This document shows positions 13,870 to 23,849 of a stretch of 64,000 nucleotides of DNA, one piece after another. The position numbers were made by a program, and so were the translations under genes. Source of the stretch: Paraburkholderia phenoliruptrix (GTDB taxonomy: Bacteria > Pseudomonadota > Gammaproteobacteria > Burkholderiales > Burkholderiaceae); the NCBI RefSeq assembly GCF_902859825.1, contig NZ_CADIKB010000004.1, positions 1-64,000 of the forward strand, in the 5' to 3' direction. How positions within the stretch are numbered: the first letter of the stretch is position 1; every line of letters starts with the position of its first letter. The notes beneath the pieces were generated by a model. It was not told the origin of the DNA. It did no database searches and saw only the letters and a program-made list of their open reading frames with translations.

Positions 13870-14700
13870 ATGTCGCCCAAGAAATCGCCTTTTTTCGAAC
13901 TCCGCAGCGGTTCCGTCGACACGCTCCTGTTTGTGGTCAAGACAACCGACCTCGAGTCCATGCGTGCCGAACTGACCCGGCGCTTCGAGGCGACTCCCGA
14001 ATTTTTTGCTAACGACGTCGTCGCAATCGACGTACGCCGCCTCGCGGAAAACGAGCGCGTGCCGCTCGCGGACATCGCTCAGTTGCTCGAAAGCGTGCGC
14101 ATGCGTCCGGTCGGGGTGGTCGCGGAAACGCAGCAGTCCTGGGCCGCGGAGTCGGCGTTGCCGCTCCTCGAAGCGCGCGACCGGCGCGGCGCGGCCGCCA
14201 AGCCGGCTGACGGGGAACCGGCGAGCGCGTCGTCGGCGGACACCGGCGAAGCCGGCAATGGCGCGGCAAGCACCGCTACCACGGCCGCTGGCACCAACGC
14301 AGCGCCGGGCGCTGCATCGCTCGAACCAGCGGCCGCCGCCGAGCCCGTGCGTCTTGCTACGTCGTCGCAAACCATGGTGGTGGAAAAACCGCTGCGCTCC
14401 GGCCAGCGCATCTACGCAAAGGGCGATCTCGTCGTGCTCGGGCTCGTGAGCTACGGCGCCGAAGTCATCGCGGAAGGCAATATCCATATTTATGCGCCGT
14501 TGCGCGGCCGCGCGCTCGCCGGCGTGCAGGGCAATCACGACGCGCGCATTTTCTGCACGTGTCTCGAACCGGAACTGATCTCGATTGCGGGCATCTATCG
14601 CACGACCGAGAACCCGCTGCCGGCCGACGTACTCGGCAAGCCGGTGCAGATCTGGCTCGAAGAAGAAAAGTTGATGATCGAACCATTGCGGCTCACGTAA
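13870..14700 (+). CDS. minC: Septum-site-determining protein MinC
   Basis: FtsZ polymerisation inhibitor recruited by MinD to the poles. The 276-residue protein has an N-terminal MinC_N domain (about 1-100), an Ala/Gly/Thr-rich linker (about 115-165) and the C-terminal beta-helix MinC_C domain ([16 protein letters not shown], then [23 protein letters not shown]). The ATG at 13870 gives [11 protein letters not shown], and a TTG at 13858 is an in-frame alternative. It is the first gene of minCDE. The linker is longer than in E. coli MinC (231 residues). Confidence 0.95.
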   Translation: MSPKKSPFFELRSGSVDTLLFVVKTTDLESMRAELTRRFEATPEFFANDVVAIDVRRLAENERVPLADIAQLLESVRMRPVGVVAETQQSWAAESALPLLEARDRRGAAAKPADGEPASASSADTGEAGNGAASTATTAAGTNAAPGAASLEPAAAAEPVRLATSSQTMVVEKPLRSGQRIYAKGDLVVLGLVSYGAEVIAEGNIHIYAPLRGRALAGVQGNHDARIFCTCLEPELISIAGIYRTTENPLPADVLGKPVQIWLEEEKLMIEPLRLT

Positions 14701-14799
14701 GCGCCGGGAGGCGCGCCGTGCCGAAGCTTGGCGGCAGGCGTTTTGCGCGAAATCGGGCCGCACATAATTGACGAATTTGACGAACACAAGGTAAGGGTA

Positions 14800-15615
14800 A
14801 TGGCAAAAATCATTGTGGTGACATCGGGCAAGGGTGGCGTGGGCAAGACGACCACGAGCGCGAGTTTTGCATCGGCCCTCGCATTGCGCGGCAGCAAAAC
14901 CGCCGTGATCGACTTCGACGTCGGCCTGCGCAACCTCGATCTCATCATGGGCTGCGAGCGCCGCGTGGTGTACGACCTGATCAACGTGATTCAGGGCGAA
15001 GCCAATCTGAATCAGGCGCTCATCAAGGACAAGAAGTGCGAGAACCTGTTTATCCTGCCGGCCTCGCAAACGCGCGATAAAGACGCGCTGACCATGGAAG
15101 GCGTCGAGAAGGTCATCAACGACCTGATCGCGATGGACTTCGAATACATCGTGTGCGATTCGCCGGCCGGCATCGAATCGGGTGCGCTGCTCGCCATGCA
15201 TTTCGCCGACGAAGCGCTCATCGTCACGAACCCGGAAGTGTCGTCGGTGCGCGATTCGGACCGCATCCTCGGCATTCTTTCGTCCAAGACCAAGCGCGCG
15301 ATCGAAGGCAAGGAGCCGATCAAGGAGCATCTGCTCATCACGCGCTACAACCCGAAGCGGGTGAGCGAAGGCGAAATGCTGTCGCTGACCGACATCCAGG
15401 AAATCCTGCGCATCGACCTCATCGGCGTGATTCCGGAGTCGGAAGCCGTGCTGCATGCGTCGAACCAGGGCCTGCCGGCGGTGCACCTCGACGGCACGGA
15501 CGTCGCGGAAGCTTATAAAGACGTGGTGTCGCGTTTCCTCGGCGAGCAGAAATCGCTTCGCTTTATCGATTACCAGAAGCCCGGGCTGCTGCAGCGCCTC
15601 TTCGGCACCAAGTAA
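14800..15615 (+). CDS. minD: Septum-site-determining ATPase MinD
   Basis: Membrane-associated ParA/MinD ATPase that carries MinC and oscillates under MinE control. The 271-residue protein has the deviant Walker [10 protein letters not shown] (10-18), [11 protein letters not shown] and a C-terminal amphipathic membrane-targeting helix ([12 protein letters not shown]). The ATG at 14800 follows AAGGTAAGGG. It is preceded by minC and followed 14 bases later by minE. Confidence 0.98.
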   Translation: MAKIIVVTSGKGGVGKTTTSASFASALALRGSKTAVIDFDVGLRNLDLIMGCERRVVYDLINVIQGEANLNQALIKDKKCENLFILPASQTRDKDALTMEGVEKVINDLIAMDFEYIVCDSPAGIESGALLAMHFADEALIVTNPEVSSVRDSDRILGILSSKTKRAIEGKEPIKEHLLITRYNPKRVSEGEMLSLTDIQEILRIDLIGVIPESEAVLHASNQGLPAVHLDGTDVAEAYKDVVSRFLGEQKSLRFIDYQKPGLLQRLFGTK

Positions 15616-15629
15616 GGGGAGCGCACGTT

Positions 15630-15884
15630 ATGTCGATTCTTTCGTTTTTGCTGGGCGAGAAGAAGAAGTCCGCGTCGGTAGCGAAGGAACGCCTGCAGTT
15701 GATCATCGCGCACGAGCGCGCCGGCGGCCATGCTCCCGCCGATTATCTGCCTGCGTTGCAACGCGAACTGGTGGCCGTGATTTCGAAGTACGTAAGAATC
15801 TCGGATGACGACATCCGCGTGAGTCTCGAACGCCAGGACGACCTCGAGGTGCTCGAGGTCAAGATCGAAATCCCGCAGACCTGA
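15630..15884 (+). CDS. minE: Cell-division topological specificity factor MinE
   Basis: The 84-residue protein stimulates MinD ATPase and drives pole-to-pole oscillation. The N-terminal membrane-binding [20 protein letters not shown] and anti-MinCD helix, and the C-terminal topological domain ([22 protein letters not shown]), are typical. It is the last gene of minCDE. Confidence 0.97.
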   Translation: MSILSFLLGEKKKSASVAKERLQLIIAHERAGGHAPADYLPALQRELVAVISKYVRISDDDIRVSLERQDDLEVLEVKIEIPQT

Positions 15885-15891
15885 CGGGCGG

Positions 15892-15919
15892 GCGGCGCGC
15901 ATGCCGATGCGCGCGCCGC
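15892..15919. terminator. GC-rich hairpin between minE and the convergent ClC gene
   Basis: CGGCGCGCAT-gccg-ATGCGCGCGCCG, with one bulge and no T-run on either strand. It lies between two converging genes, so termination is plausible but not certain. Confidence 0.4.
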
Positions 15920-15945
15920 GCGAATGAGCTGCTGTTGAGCGTGGC

Positions 15946-17460
15946 TTACGGCTGCGGCGCGGCTGGGCCGCGCTCGACGGAGGTCTGCGCCGAGGCATCG
16001 GTCGCGGTGACGCCGGGCGTACCTGAGGACGCAACGGCGGACGCATCCGCCGGCATGTCCGCCGGCGCATCGACGGAAGTGTCCGCAGCGGTTTCCTGCG
16101 GCGCCGGTTCAGGCGCCTCCACCTCGGGCACTTCCGGCACCGGAGCAGGCGCCGGGCGCGGCAGCGGCGCGAGATAGCGCTCCGAGAGCGCTTCGTAAAG
16201 CGGCGGCGCGAAAAGTCGCGCCACGCGGCTTGCGATCAGTGCGGTCGCCATCAGCGAAATCACGAGCGCGTGGCCGTTGATCATTTCCATCACGATCACA
16301 AATGACGTGATCGGCGACTGCGTGACGGCCGCCAGATAGCCGACCATGGCGAGCGCGATCAGCATTGGCAGTTGCATGGAGCCGAACACCATGTGCAGCA
16401 GATTGCCGAACCCCGCGCCGATGGACAGCGACGGCGCAAAGATGCCGCCGGGAATGCCAGGCAGGTATGAGCCCACCATCGAGATCATTTTCAGGAACGG
16501 ATAGAACACGGACAACTGCTCGTGTCCGTCGAGCAGGCCGCGCGCTTCGGCATAGCCGCTGCCGAACGTGGTGCCGCCCGAAACCAGGCCCACTCCTGCA
16601 ATCACGAAGCCGCACAGCGCCGCGAACGCGACGGGCCGCTCGCCGTGCAGCTGGCGCAGCGGCGCGGGAATCCAGCGCGCCGTATTCAGCAGCAACCAGC
16701 CGAAGACGCCGCCCGCAATGCCCGTGACGATGGCCGTGAGCAGTACCGCCAGCGCCAGCACATCCGGAAAGTGCGCGCCGATCTGAATCGTGCCGAAATA
16801 GGTGTAGTTGCCGTTCAGCCCGAGCGCGATCACCCCCGCGATGATGATCGCGGTAATCAGCACGCCGCTCGCACGCGCCTCGAAACTGCGCGTCAATTCC
16901 TCGATGGCGAACACAATGCCGGCGAGCGGTGTGTTGAATGCCGCCGACAACCCCGCCGCCGCGCCGGCCAGCACGAGCTGCCGCTCGATCAGCGCATTCG
17001 AGCGCGGATACAGCCGGCGCAGGTTGAACATGAGCGCCGCGCCCACCTGGACGGTCGGACCTTCGCGGCCGATCGTAAAGCCGCCGAGAATCGCCAGAAA
17101 CGACACGGCGATCTTGCCGAGCAGAATACGGAGCGACAGCAGCCGCGAGCCGTACTCGCCGGGTTTCGCATGAAGCGTGGCGATCACCTGCGGAATGCCG
17201 CTGCCTTCCGCGCCGCGAAAGAACTTGCGCGTGAGCCACACGGCGAGCGCCGCGACGGCGGGCGTGATGACGAGCGGCGCCCACACATGCTCTTGCTGTA
17301 CCGCGCGGAATTCGCCGTAGCCCCAGTCGATCAGCCGCGCGTAGAGCACCGCGATGAGGCCGACCGCGATCGCCCCGAGCCAGAAAATCCCGTATTGCCG
17401 CCAAAGGCGTCGGGCTCGACGCACGATCCCGGAAGAAAGAAGAGGTTGCGCTTGCGGCAT
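15946..17460 (-). CDS. ClC-family chloride channel/transporter with acidic Pro/Ala-rich tail
   Basis: The 504-residue inner-membrane protein has the selectivity-filter motifs GSGIP (86-90) and GREGP (131-135, including the gating glutamate), and many hydrophobic segments. It has no C-terminal CBS pair. After the last membrane helix, roughly 75 residues are rich in Pro, Ala, Thr, Ser and Glu (PAPAPVPEVPEVEAPEPAP and on). The tail has unusual composition and unknown role. Whether it is a Cl-/H+ antiporter or a channel cannot be said. It converges on minE. Confidence 0.88.
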   Translation of the reverse strand: MPQAQPLLSSGIVRRARRLWRQYGIFWLGAIAVGLIAVLYARLIDWGYGEFRAVQQEHVWAPLVITPAVAALAVWLTRKFFRGAEGSGIPQVIATLHAKPGEYGSRLLSLRILLGKIAVSFLAILGGFTIGREGPTVQVGAALMFNLRRLYPRSNALIERQLVLAGAAAGLSAAFNTPLAGIVFAIEELTRSFEARASGVLITAIIIAGVIALGLNGNYTYFGTIQIGAHFPDVLALAVLLTAIVTGIAGGVFGWLLLNTARWIPAPLRQLHGERPVAFAALCGFVIAGVGLVSGGTTFGSGYAEARGLLDGHEQLSVFYPFLKMISMVGSYLPGIPGGIFAPSLSIGAGFGNLLHMVFGSMQLPMLIALAMVGYLAAVTQSPITSFVIVMEMINGHALVISLMATALIASRVARLFAPPLYEALSERYLAPLPRPAPAPVPEVPEVEAPEPAPQETAADTSVDAPADMPADASAVASSGTPGVTATDASAQTSVERGPAAPQP

Positions 17461-17671
17461 GACTATCTAGAAAAGCAAAGGACGAAGTATAAAGCGCGCG
17501 GATCGCGGAAAACCGTATGAAAGCATTTTGAAATATAATGCGAAGGAAAACTGTAATGATTGGGTTGTAAACCGCCGTATTATTTTCCGGGCGCCGTCTT
17601 GCCTGGTTCAGCAAAGACTATTCCTTTCGTCGGCTAAAATGTTTTGACGTCGGAACAATTAAAGGCCCTCA

Positions 17672-18676
17672 ATGAAGCGAGTCCTTATCGTCAAGGTCAC
17701 CTCACTCGGCGATATCGTCCAGGCGCTGCCCGTCGTGGCGGATATCAAGCGCGCGTTTCCTGGCGTTCAGGTGGATTGGGCCGCGGACGAGGCCTTCGCC
17801 GAAGTGGCGCAATGGTGCGAGGGCATCGACCGCGTGCTGTTCGCGCCGCTGCGCCGCTTCAAGAAAGCGCGCCGCTGGGCCGACTTCAAGGCAATCGCGG
17901 CGTCCATCGCGGCGCTGCGCGCACATCGCTACGATTACATCATCGACATTCACGGCGTGTACAAAAGCGCGATCATCGCGTTTCTTGCCCGTTCGTCGCG
18001 GCGCATCGGCTATCAGTCGCAGGATCTGGGCGAGCGCGGCGCCGCGTTCGCTTACACGGGGCGCTTCGGTCCGCGTCCGGAATGCAATGCGTGGCACGGC
18101 ATGCGCATCAGTGCCGGCGAGGCTCTCGGCTACGAGGTGCAGGGGCCGGCTGTCTACGACCTGAAACTGCCCGAGCCGGCAAAGCCGCCGTTCGCCGGCG
18201 AGCGTGCGCCCGTCGCGGCGCTGTTCCACGCGACGTCGAAAGACGACAAGAAATGGCCGCTCTCGCATTGGGCAGTGGTCGGAGCGGAACTCGCGCAACG
18301 CGGTTTCCGGGTGGTGCTGCCGTGGGGTTCGGAAGGCGAGCGCCGCGAAGCGGAACAGATCGCCGCGCAGGTGCCGGGCGCGCGGATTCTGCCGAAAATG
18401 AGCGTGACTGAAATCGCGCAGATGATCGACGCGTGCGCGCTGGTGCTCGGCACCGACACCGGTTTCGTCCATCTGGCCCATGCACTGCAAAAGCGCACGG
18501 TGATGGTCTTCGTAGCCACCTCGCCAGCGCATTGCGGCGTGGACGCGCCGTTCCGTTCTATCTCGGTCGGCGACGGCTTTTCGGTGCCGCCTATCAGCGA
18601 CGTGCTCGACGCAATCGACTACGTCCATATGGAGCCGCAGGCGCTCGCCGTGCACCAGGGCTCGGCTGCGGCTTGA
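17672..18676 (+). CDS. waaC: Lipopolysaccharide heptosyltransferase I
   Basis: GT9-family enzyme adding the first L,D-heptose to Kdo2-lipid A at the inner face of the inner membrane. The 334-residue protein starts MKRVLIVKVTSLGDIVQALPV, with the family's FHATSKDDKKWP and GTDTGFVHLAHAL. The last codons and the TGA stop lie inside the first copy of a 22-bp tandem repeat. No neighbouring LPS genes are visible in the window. Confidence 0.93.
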   Translation: MKRVLIVKVTSLGDIVQALPVVADIKRAFPGVQVDWAADEAFAEVAQWCEGIDRVLFAPLRRFKKARRWADFKAIAASIAALRAHRYDYIIDIHGVYKSAIIAFLARSSRRIGYQSQDLGERGAAFAYTGRFGPRPECNAWHGMRISAGEALGYEVQGPAVYDLKLPEPAKPPFAGERAPVAALFHATSKDDKKWPLSHWAVVGAELAQRGFRVVLPWGSEGERREAEQIAAQVPGARILPKMSVTEIAQMIDACALVLGTDTGFVHLAHALQKRTVMVFVATSPAHCGVDAPFRSISVGDGFSVPPISDVLDAIDYVHMEPQALAVHQGSAAA

Positions 18677-18726
18677 GCAGGGCTCGGCTGCGGCTTGAGC
18701 AGGGCTCGGCTGCGGCTTGAGCAGGG
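18661..18726. repeat. 22-bp tandem repeat across the waaC stop codon
   Basis: Three exact copies of CTCGGCTGCGGCTTGAGCAG plus GG, starting at 18661, 18683 and 18705, with a partial fourth. The waaC TGA is in the first copy, so loss or gain of copies leaves the protein end (GSAAA) unchanged. Confidence 0.9.
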
Positions 18727-19250
18727 CTCGCCGCGCAATCGTTTGCTCCAAAGAAAAGGGCGTGACGCGCAGGGTGCCGAAGCGAACCGGCCCTGTCACG
18801 TGACGCCCAGAAACGCCCGCGTCGGGGAACGTCGGGCGAAGAGAGTATGGATTGCGCGCGAACGTGCGGCGCACGCAAGATGCTCGTTGCACGCGTCGCT
18901 GGTGGCAGCGCCTTCCCGCAGTGCCGTCTGCAGTGCCGCCCGCGGCGCGTGCCGGCGTGCCAAACGCCGTGCGCCCCCAGTGTCGCTCCAGTGTGCCCCC
19001 AGTGCCCCCATTACACGGTTGTTAAATCTGTCGCTTTTCGTTGGCCGTTACACGCGTCATGCGGTTTGCGCGAGTGACTCGCGCCGGCTGACCGGGGCGA
19101 GCGGGGCGCCGCCCCCCGGTCCCTCTCCACAAAACGCACCCCAAGGTGTAACACCGGCGTGATCTTCCCTTACAACTGGCAACGTTCTTGCGGGCGCGCG
19201 TCGTGTTCAATCGAGTCATTCGGGACATAACTCGAATAATCTGACTCGAC
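18727..19250. other. waaC to lipoprotein intergenic region
   Basis: About 520 bases of GC-rich sequence with no supported gene. It contains several CCCCCAGTG-like short repeats near 18965-19010. Near 19210-19233 an inverted pair CGAGT...ACTCG is followed by AATAAT, which could be promoter elements for the lipoprotein at 19261. No function could be assigned to the rest. Confidence 0.35.
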
Positions 19251-19260
19251 GGAGAACAAC

Positions 19261-19395
19261 ATGAAACGCTTGATCCTGACCCTGATCGCCGGCACCGTGC
19301 TTGCAAGCCTGCTCGGCGGCTGCATTGTTGCGCCGGCGCCGGGCTACTACTACGGCGGTGGCGGCTATTACCACCACGGCTACTATTACCGCTGA
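19261..19395 (+). CDS. Small Tyr/Gly-rich lipoprotein (44 aa)
   Basis: ATG preceded by GGAG at 19251-19254. The product is an N-terminal K-R plus hydrophobic signal, lipobox-like LLGGC with Cys21, then APAPG and a run of Tyr, Gly and His ending HHGYYYR. It is predicted to be an outer-membrane-associated lipoprotein with a short exposed tail of only 23 residues. Small lipoproteins with Tyr/Gly/His-rich tails are common in Burkholderia genomes, but the function is unknown. It appears to stand alone. No homologue search was possible. Confidence 0.75.
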   Translation: MKRLILTLIAGTVLASLLGGCIVAPAPGYYYGGGGYYHHGYYYR

Positions 19396-19408
19396 GATCG
19401 GTCAGGCC

Positions 19409-19444
19409 GCTCAGTCGTCCGCTCAGTCGTCCGCTCAGTCGTCC
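19409..19444. repeat. 12-bp tandem repeat, three exact units
   Basis: GCTCAGTCGTCC at 19409, 19421 and 19433, immediately downstream of the small lipoprotein gene. Confidence 0.85.
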
Positions 19445-19493
19445 CGAGCAGACGGCCTGTCGCGAGGCGCGCTGCAAAAAAAGGGTCGAGGCT

Positions 19494-19673
19494 TCACGCA
19501 AGCAGCATTTCGAACGCGACGACTGCGGTAATGGCCGCCGCGTTCGCCGCCAGCGCCTCGACCACAATGCCTTTCCAACTGGCGGGTCGAAAACGCAGCG
19601 CGAGCAGCAGCGAACACAGAAGCGCGAGCGCAATGATCATCACGATGTCTGCATTGTGAAGATGAAGATTCAT
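19494..19673 (-). CDS. Small membrane protein (59 aa)
   Basis: The start ATG at 19673 follows AGGGAGG on the minus strand, a strong Shine-Dalgarno. The product MNLHLHNADIVMIIALALL... has two hydrophobic segments (about 10-25 and 38-58) around a short basic FRPASWKG turn, so a two-helix inner-membrane protein is predicted. A longer in-frame reading to 19808 lacks a ribosome site. No family was recognised. It lies between the lipoprotein and the MHS transporter, with a gap on both sides. Confidence 0.65.
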   Translation of the reverse strand: MNLHLHNADIVMIIALALLCSLLLALRFRPASWKGIVVEALAANAAAITAVVAFEMLLA

Positions 19674-19824
19674 CCGGGCCTCCCTGCTTGCCATAGGGTT
19701 ATTTCGATTCGAGTATAGGCAAGTCAAAAAGCCGCGCAAGACAGGGGATTCACCGGTGAAACCGGCGCCAGGCGGCGGCTTCGGCGATACGCTGCCGAAG
19801 CTCGCCACCTCGCGAACGCTCGCC

Positions 19825-21132
19825 TCACATCATGCGCGAGTCGCGGGTTTCGCGCATGCACAGCACGCCGATCATGCTGACCGCCGCCGCAATCGACACA
19901 TACGCGCCCACCCACGGCAAGCCGCCGCGCGCGGCCAGCATCTGCGCAATATACGGCGCGACCGACGCGCCCAGAATCCCACCGAGGTTATACGACACGC
20001 CCGCGCCGGTATAACGCACGTGGGTAGGGAAAAGCTCCGGCAGCAGCGCGCCCATCGGCGCGAAGGTCACGCCCATCAGGAACAGTTCGATCACGAGGAA
20101 CAGCAGCACGAGCGGCGTCTGGCCGCTGCCGAGGAGCGGCGCCATCGTGAAGCCGGACAGCACAGCCGCGACAATGCCGGCGATCAGCACCGGCTTGCGG
20201 CCATAGCGGTCGCTTGCCCATGCCGAGAGCGGCGTGGCGAGCGCCATGAACACCACCGCGATGCACAGGAGCCCGAGGAACGTCTGCCGCGGAATGTGCA
20301 GCACCGACACGCCATACGACAGCGAGAAGGTCGTCGCGTTGTAGAAGAGCGTGTAGCAGACCACCATCGCCAGTGCGCCGAGCAGCGTGGGCAGCCCATG
20401 CCGCGACAGCAATGTCGCGATCGGCACCTTGACGCGCTCCTGCCGCTCGATGGCGGCCTGGAAAGCCGGCGTCTCGGCGATCTTCAGGCGCACATAGAGC
20501 CCGAGCGCCACCAGCACCGCGCTGGCGAGAAACGGCACGCGCCAGCCCCAGCTGCGGAACTGCTCGTCGGTGAGCGACATGGCGAGCGCGAAGAACAGGC
20601 CGTTCGACGCCAGAAAGCCGACGGACGGCCCCAGTTGCGGGAACATGCCGAACCAGCCGCGCTTGCCGGCCGGCGCGTTTTCGGTGGCGAGCAACGCCGC
20701 GCCGCCCCATTCGCCGCCGAGTCCGATGCCTTGGCCGAAGCGCAAGATGCACAGCAGGATCGGCGCAAGGCTGCCGATCGAGTCATAGCCCGGCACGAAG
20801 CCGATCAGCGTGGTCGAAAGGCCCATGACGAGCAGCGAAGCGACGAGCGTCGATTTACGGCCGATGCGGTCGCCGAAATGGCCGAACAGAAACGAGCCGA
20901 TGGGCCGCGCGACGAACGCAATGCCGAACGTGACGAACGCCGACAAAGCCTGAGCGGTCGCCGAGCCGTGCGGAAAAAACACCGGGCCGATGACGAGCGC
21001 CGCGGCGGTCGCATAGACATAGAAATCGTAGAACTCGATCGCGGTGCCGATGAAGCTCGCGAAGATGATCCGCGCGCTGTTGGTCTGCCCGGCCGCATTG
21101 GGCTTGGCCGCTGAAATCGGCGATGTGGACAT
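19825..21132 (-). CDS. MFS transporter, metabolite:H+ symporter (MHS) family
   Basis: The 435-residue inner-membrane protein has about 12 helices. The MHS signature is SFIGTAIEFYDFYVYATAAALVIGPVFF at the first helix, GHFGDRIGRK in loop 2-3, and RFGQGIGLGGEWGGA. The family carries organic acids, shikimate, proline/betaine and similar, and the substrate is not predictable here. The start at 21132 follows GGAG. An upstream in-frame stretch to 21501 is Arg/Ala-rich and unlikely to be translated. Confidence 0.88.
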   Translation of the reverse strand: MSTSPISAAKPNAAGQTNSARIIFASFIGTAIEFYDFYVYATAAALVIGPVFFPHGSATAQALSAFVTFGIAFVARPIGSFLFGHFGDRIGRKSTLVASLLVMGLSTTLIGFVPGYDSIGSLAPILLCILRFGQGIGLGGEWGGAALLATENAPAGKRGWFGMFPQLGPSVGFLASNGLFFALAMSLTDEQFRSWGWRVPFLASAVLVALGLYVRLKIAETPAFQAAIERQERVKVPIATLLSRHGLPTLLGALAMVVCYTLFYNATTFSLSYGVSVLHIPRQTFLGLLCIAVVFMALATPLSAWASDRYGRKPVLIAGIVAAVLSGFTMAPLLGSGQTPLVLLFLVIELFLMGVTFAPMGALLPELFPTHVRYTGAGVSYNLGGILGASVAPYIAQMLAARGGLPWVGAYVSIAAAVSMIGVLCMRETRDSRMM

Positions 21133-21529
21133 GCAAGGTCTCCATGTGTCGTGATGCCGCTTGGCCGCTCGCGTCGCGGCGCGCCGCAGCCTGATTGCCC
21201 GCGGCGCGGTCAACCGGTCAATGGCGGCGGCGCCCGGAAAGCGGCGCGCTGAGTCGGTATCTTTGTTGAGGTTTCGTGCGCGCTTGTGCCGGTCACGCGC
21301 CGGGTTTGCGTAGCGACAGAAGCCGCAACGCACAACATACAACGCATGGCACAAAGGCGCTTGCGCAGCGCGCACGGATGACGCGGCGCCGCGACGCTCG
21401 GCTGCGGGCGCGCCGGCGGATGAGCGGGCGGCCTGAGCCGTGCCGGAAGGCTCCGGCGAGGGAATCGGAAAATTATAGCGAGCGCGGTGCGGGCGCAGCA
21501 AGGCGCCTCGCCGATCGGCCAGGCCGCGT

Positions 21530-22066
21530 TCAGTCGATGGTCAGTGCCTGCGGCGCGGCGAGCTCGCGCAACTGGAACTTGCCGTCGTCGTTGAAAAGCC
21601 AGTCTTCGAACAGCTCGAGCTGGCCGCGGCCGTTCAACAGTTTGCCCGGCGGCAACGGCAGCGGCGAGGCGCGCCGCAAGCTGGCGAGCGCGGTGCCCTC
21701 GGCATCGTCGTCGCCATTCGTGCGATAGACCGACGATTGCACCACGCGCCCGTCGCGATCGACGGTAAACGACACCACCACGAGCGAGCGCAGCATGGCC
21801 TGCGGGGTGCCGCGCAGCACATACGACGGATTGCGTTCGATGATGCGCCGCGCGACGGCCTCGCGATACTGATCCAGCGTCGCGCTGTTGACCGCGGCAG
21901 GCGGCGTGGCGACGACCGGGCGGGTCGGCGGCGTGAGGGTGAAATTGCAGCCGGCGATGGCAAGCAAGGCGACGAGAGCGGTGCCGCGCAAGGGCAGCAA
22001 CCATGCGGGGCCGCGGCATGCGCCGCATTCAGTCAGAAGGTGAAGGACGCGCGTGCGGGTGAGCAT
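21530..22066 (-). CDS. TonB C-terminal-like lipoprotein
   Basis: The 178-residue protein has a hydrophobic signal ending in LLAIAGC (Cys near 40), so it is a predicted lipoprotein. The rest has a TonB-C-like core: a helix YREAVARRIIERNP, then SLVVVSFTVDRDGRVVQSSVYRTNG and a C-terminal strand. It lacks an obvious N-terminal membrane anchor plus Pro-rich spacer of classical TonB. It may be a TonB-like or periplasmic scaffold protein. Function unknown. It is located downstream of argH, and the argH terminator separates them. Confidence 0.65.
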   Translation of the reverse strand: MLTRTRVLHLLTECGACRGPAWLLPLRGTALVALLAIAGCNFTLTPPTRPVVATPPAAVNSATLDQYREAVARRIIERNPSYVLRGTPQAMLRSLVVVSFTVDRDGRVVQSSVYRTNGDDDAEGTALASLRRASPLPLPPGKLLNGRGQLELFEDWLFNDDGKFQLRELAAPQALTID

Positions 22067-22163
22067 GATGAACCACGAAAAAGGCAGAACGTGTCTTGAT
22101 GGTAGTCAAAAACCGCGCGGTTTCAATCCGCGTTCATCCCTGTGCGAGCAGGCACGCATGCAA

Positions 22164-22196
22164 GAAAAAAGGCGAACTCGCCAATGAGTTCGCCTT
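22164..22196 (-). terminator. Terminator of argH
   Basis: 11-bp stem AAGGCGAACTC / GAGTTCGCCTT with loop GCCAAT. The minus strand continues into TTTTTT. It lies about 50 bases past the argH stop. Confidence 0.9.
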
Positions 22197-22243
22197 CGCA
22201 ATTTGCCGTGCATGAGCGCGCACTATCACGGCGCGCCCTTGCT

Positions 22244-23650
22244 TCAGTTCAATGCTTGCCGCGCTGCCTTGACCGCCGCGAGCACCTGCTCGGGCGCCGT
22301 GCCGCCGGGATGATTGCGGCTCGCAACCGAGCCTTCCAGCGTCAGATACGAGAACACGTCTTCGCCGATCAGATGCGCGACGTTCGGCAACTCGGCGCGC
22401 ATTTCGTCGAGCGTGAGATCCGCAAGATCGCAGCCGCGGTCCGCGCAGATGCGCACGGCGAGCGCGACGGCTTCGTGCGCGTCGCGAAACGGCAGCCCGC
22501 GCTTGACCAGATAGTCGGCGAGATCGGTTGCCGTCGAGAAGCCTTGCAACGCGGCGTCGCGCATGGCTTGCGGCTTCACCGAAATGCCCGCGACCATTTC
22601 CGCAAAGATGCGCAGCGTGTCGGCCACGGTGTCGACGGTGTCGAAGAGCGGTTCCTTGTCTTCCTGATTGTCCTTGTTGTAGGCGAGCGGCTGGCCTTTC
22701 ATCAGCGTGAGGAGCGCCATCAGATGGCCGTTCACGCGGCCGGTCTTGCCGCGCGCGAGCTCGGGCACGTCCGGGTTCTTCTTCTGCGGCATGATCGACG
22801 AGCCGGTGCAGAAGCGGTCGGCCAGATCGATGAAGCCGACGCGCGGGCTCATCCACAGCACGAGTTCTTCCGAGAAACGCGAGATGTGCGTCATGATCAG
22901 CGCCGACGCAGCCGTGAATTCGATTGCGAAGTCGCGGTCGGACACGGCGTCGAGCGAGTTCGCGCAGATGCCGTCGAAGCCGAGCGTCTTTGCCACCGCA
23001 TGACGGTCGATCGGATAGCTCGTGCCGGCGAGCGCCGCCGCGCCGAGCGGCAGGCGGTTCACGCGCTTGCGGCAATCGAGCATGCGTTCGGCGTCGCGCG
23101 TAAACATTTCGACGTAGGCGAGCAGGTGATGGCCGAACGTGACCGGCTGCGCGACCTGCAAATGCGTGAAGCCGGGCATGATGGTCGACGCGTTCTTCTC
23201 CGCCATGTCGAGCAGGGCGCTGCGCAGTTCCTTCAGCAACTCGCCGATCCGGTCGATTTCGCCGCGCAGCCACAGGCGGATGTCGGTCGCCACCTGGTCG
23301 TTGCGCGAGCGGCCCGTGTGCAGGCGCTTGCCCGCGTCGCCGATCAACGCGGTCAGGCGCGCCTCGATGTTCAGGTGCACGTCCTCCAGATCGAGTTGCC
23401 ACTCGAACTCGCCGCGCTCGATTTCACCCTTGATCTGCGCCATGCCGCGCTGGATCGCGGCGAGGTCGTCGGCGGCGATGATCTTTTGCGCGGCCAGCAT
23501 CGAGGCGTGCGCAAGCGACCCGTCGATGTCGACGAGCGCCAGACGCTTGTCGAAGAAAACCGACGACGTGTAGCGTTTGACGAGCTCCGACATCGGCTCC
23601 GAGAAGCGAGCCGACCAGGCTTCGCCTTTTTTGTGCAGTTGGGACGTCAT
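22244..23650 (-). CDS. argH: Argininosuccinate lyase
   Basis: Final step of arginine synthesis: argininosuccinate to arginine plus fumarate, in the cytosol. The 468-residue protein is of the fumarase/aspartase superfamily, with [13 protein letters not shown] near 110 and the signature [20 protein letters not shown]. Start [19 protein letters not shown] is typical. No other arg genes are adjacent. Confidence 0.97.
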   Translation of the reverse strand: MTSQLHKKGEAWSARFSEPMSELVKRYTSSVFFDKRLALVDIDGSLAHASMLAAQKIIAADDLAAIQRGMAQIKGEIERGEFEWQLDLEDVHLNIEARLTALIGDAGKRLHTGRSRNDQVATDIRLWLRGEIDRIGELLKELRSALLDMAEKNASTIMPGFTHLQVAQPVTFGHHLLAYVEMFTRDAERMLDCRKRVNRLPLGAAALAGTSYPIDRHAVAKTLGFDGICANSLDAVSDRDFAIEFTAASALIMTHISRFSEELVLWMSPRVGFIDLADRFCTGSSIMPQKKNPDVPELARGKTGRVNGHLMALLTLMKGQPLAYNKDNQEDKEPLFDTVDTVADTLRIFAEMVAGISVKPQAMRDAALQGFSTATDLADYLVKRGLPFRDAHEAVALAVRICADRGCDLADLTLDEMRAELPNVAHLIGEDVFSYLTLEGSVASRNHPGGTAPEQVLAAVKAARQALN

Positions 23651-23849
23651 GGTGTTGAGCAGTTAAGCAGCGGTTAAAGGGCAGTGGAGCGGGCGATGCA
23701 GAGGCTGACGGCGCGGATGCACGTGGCACGACCGTGCGCCCCGCCGGAGCGAAGAAAGAAAACGATTTTAACACTGGCGCGCTGCCCGCCCGATGACCGA
23801 AGGGCGCGCTGTGCGCGAGCAGAAGACGCCGCGACGCCGCGGCACGCGC

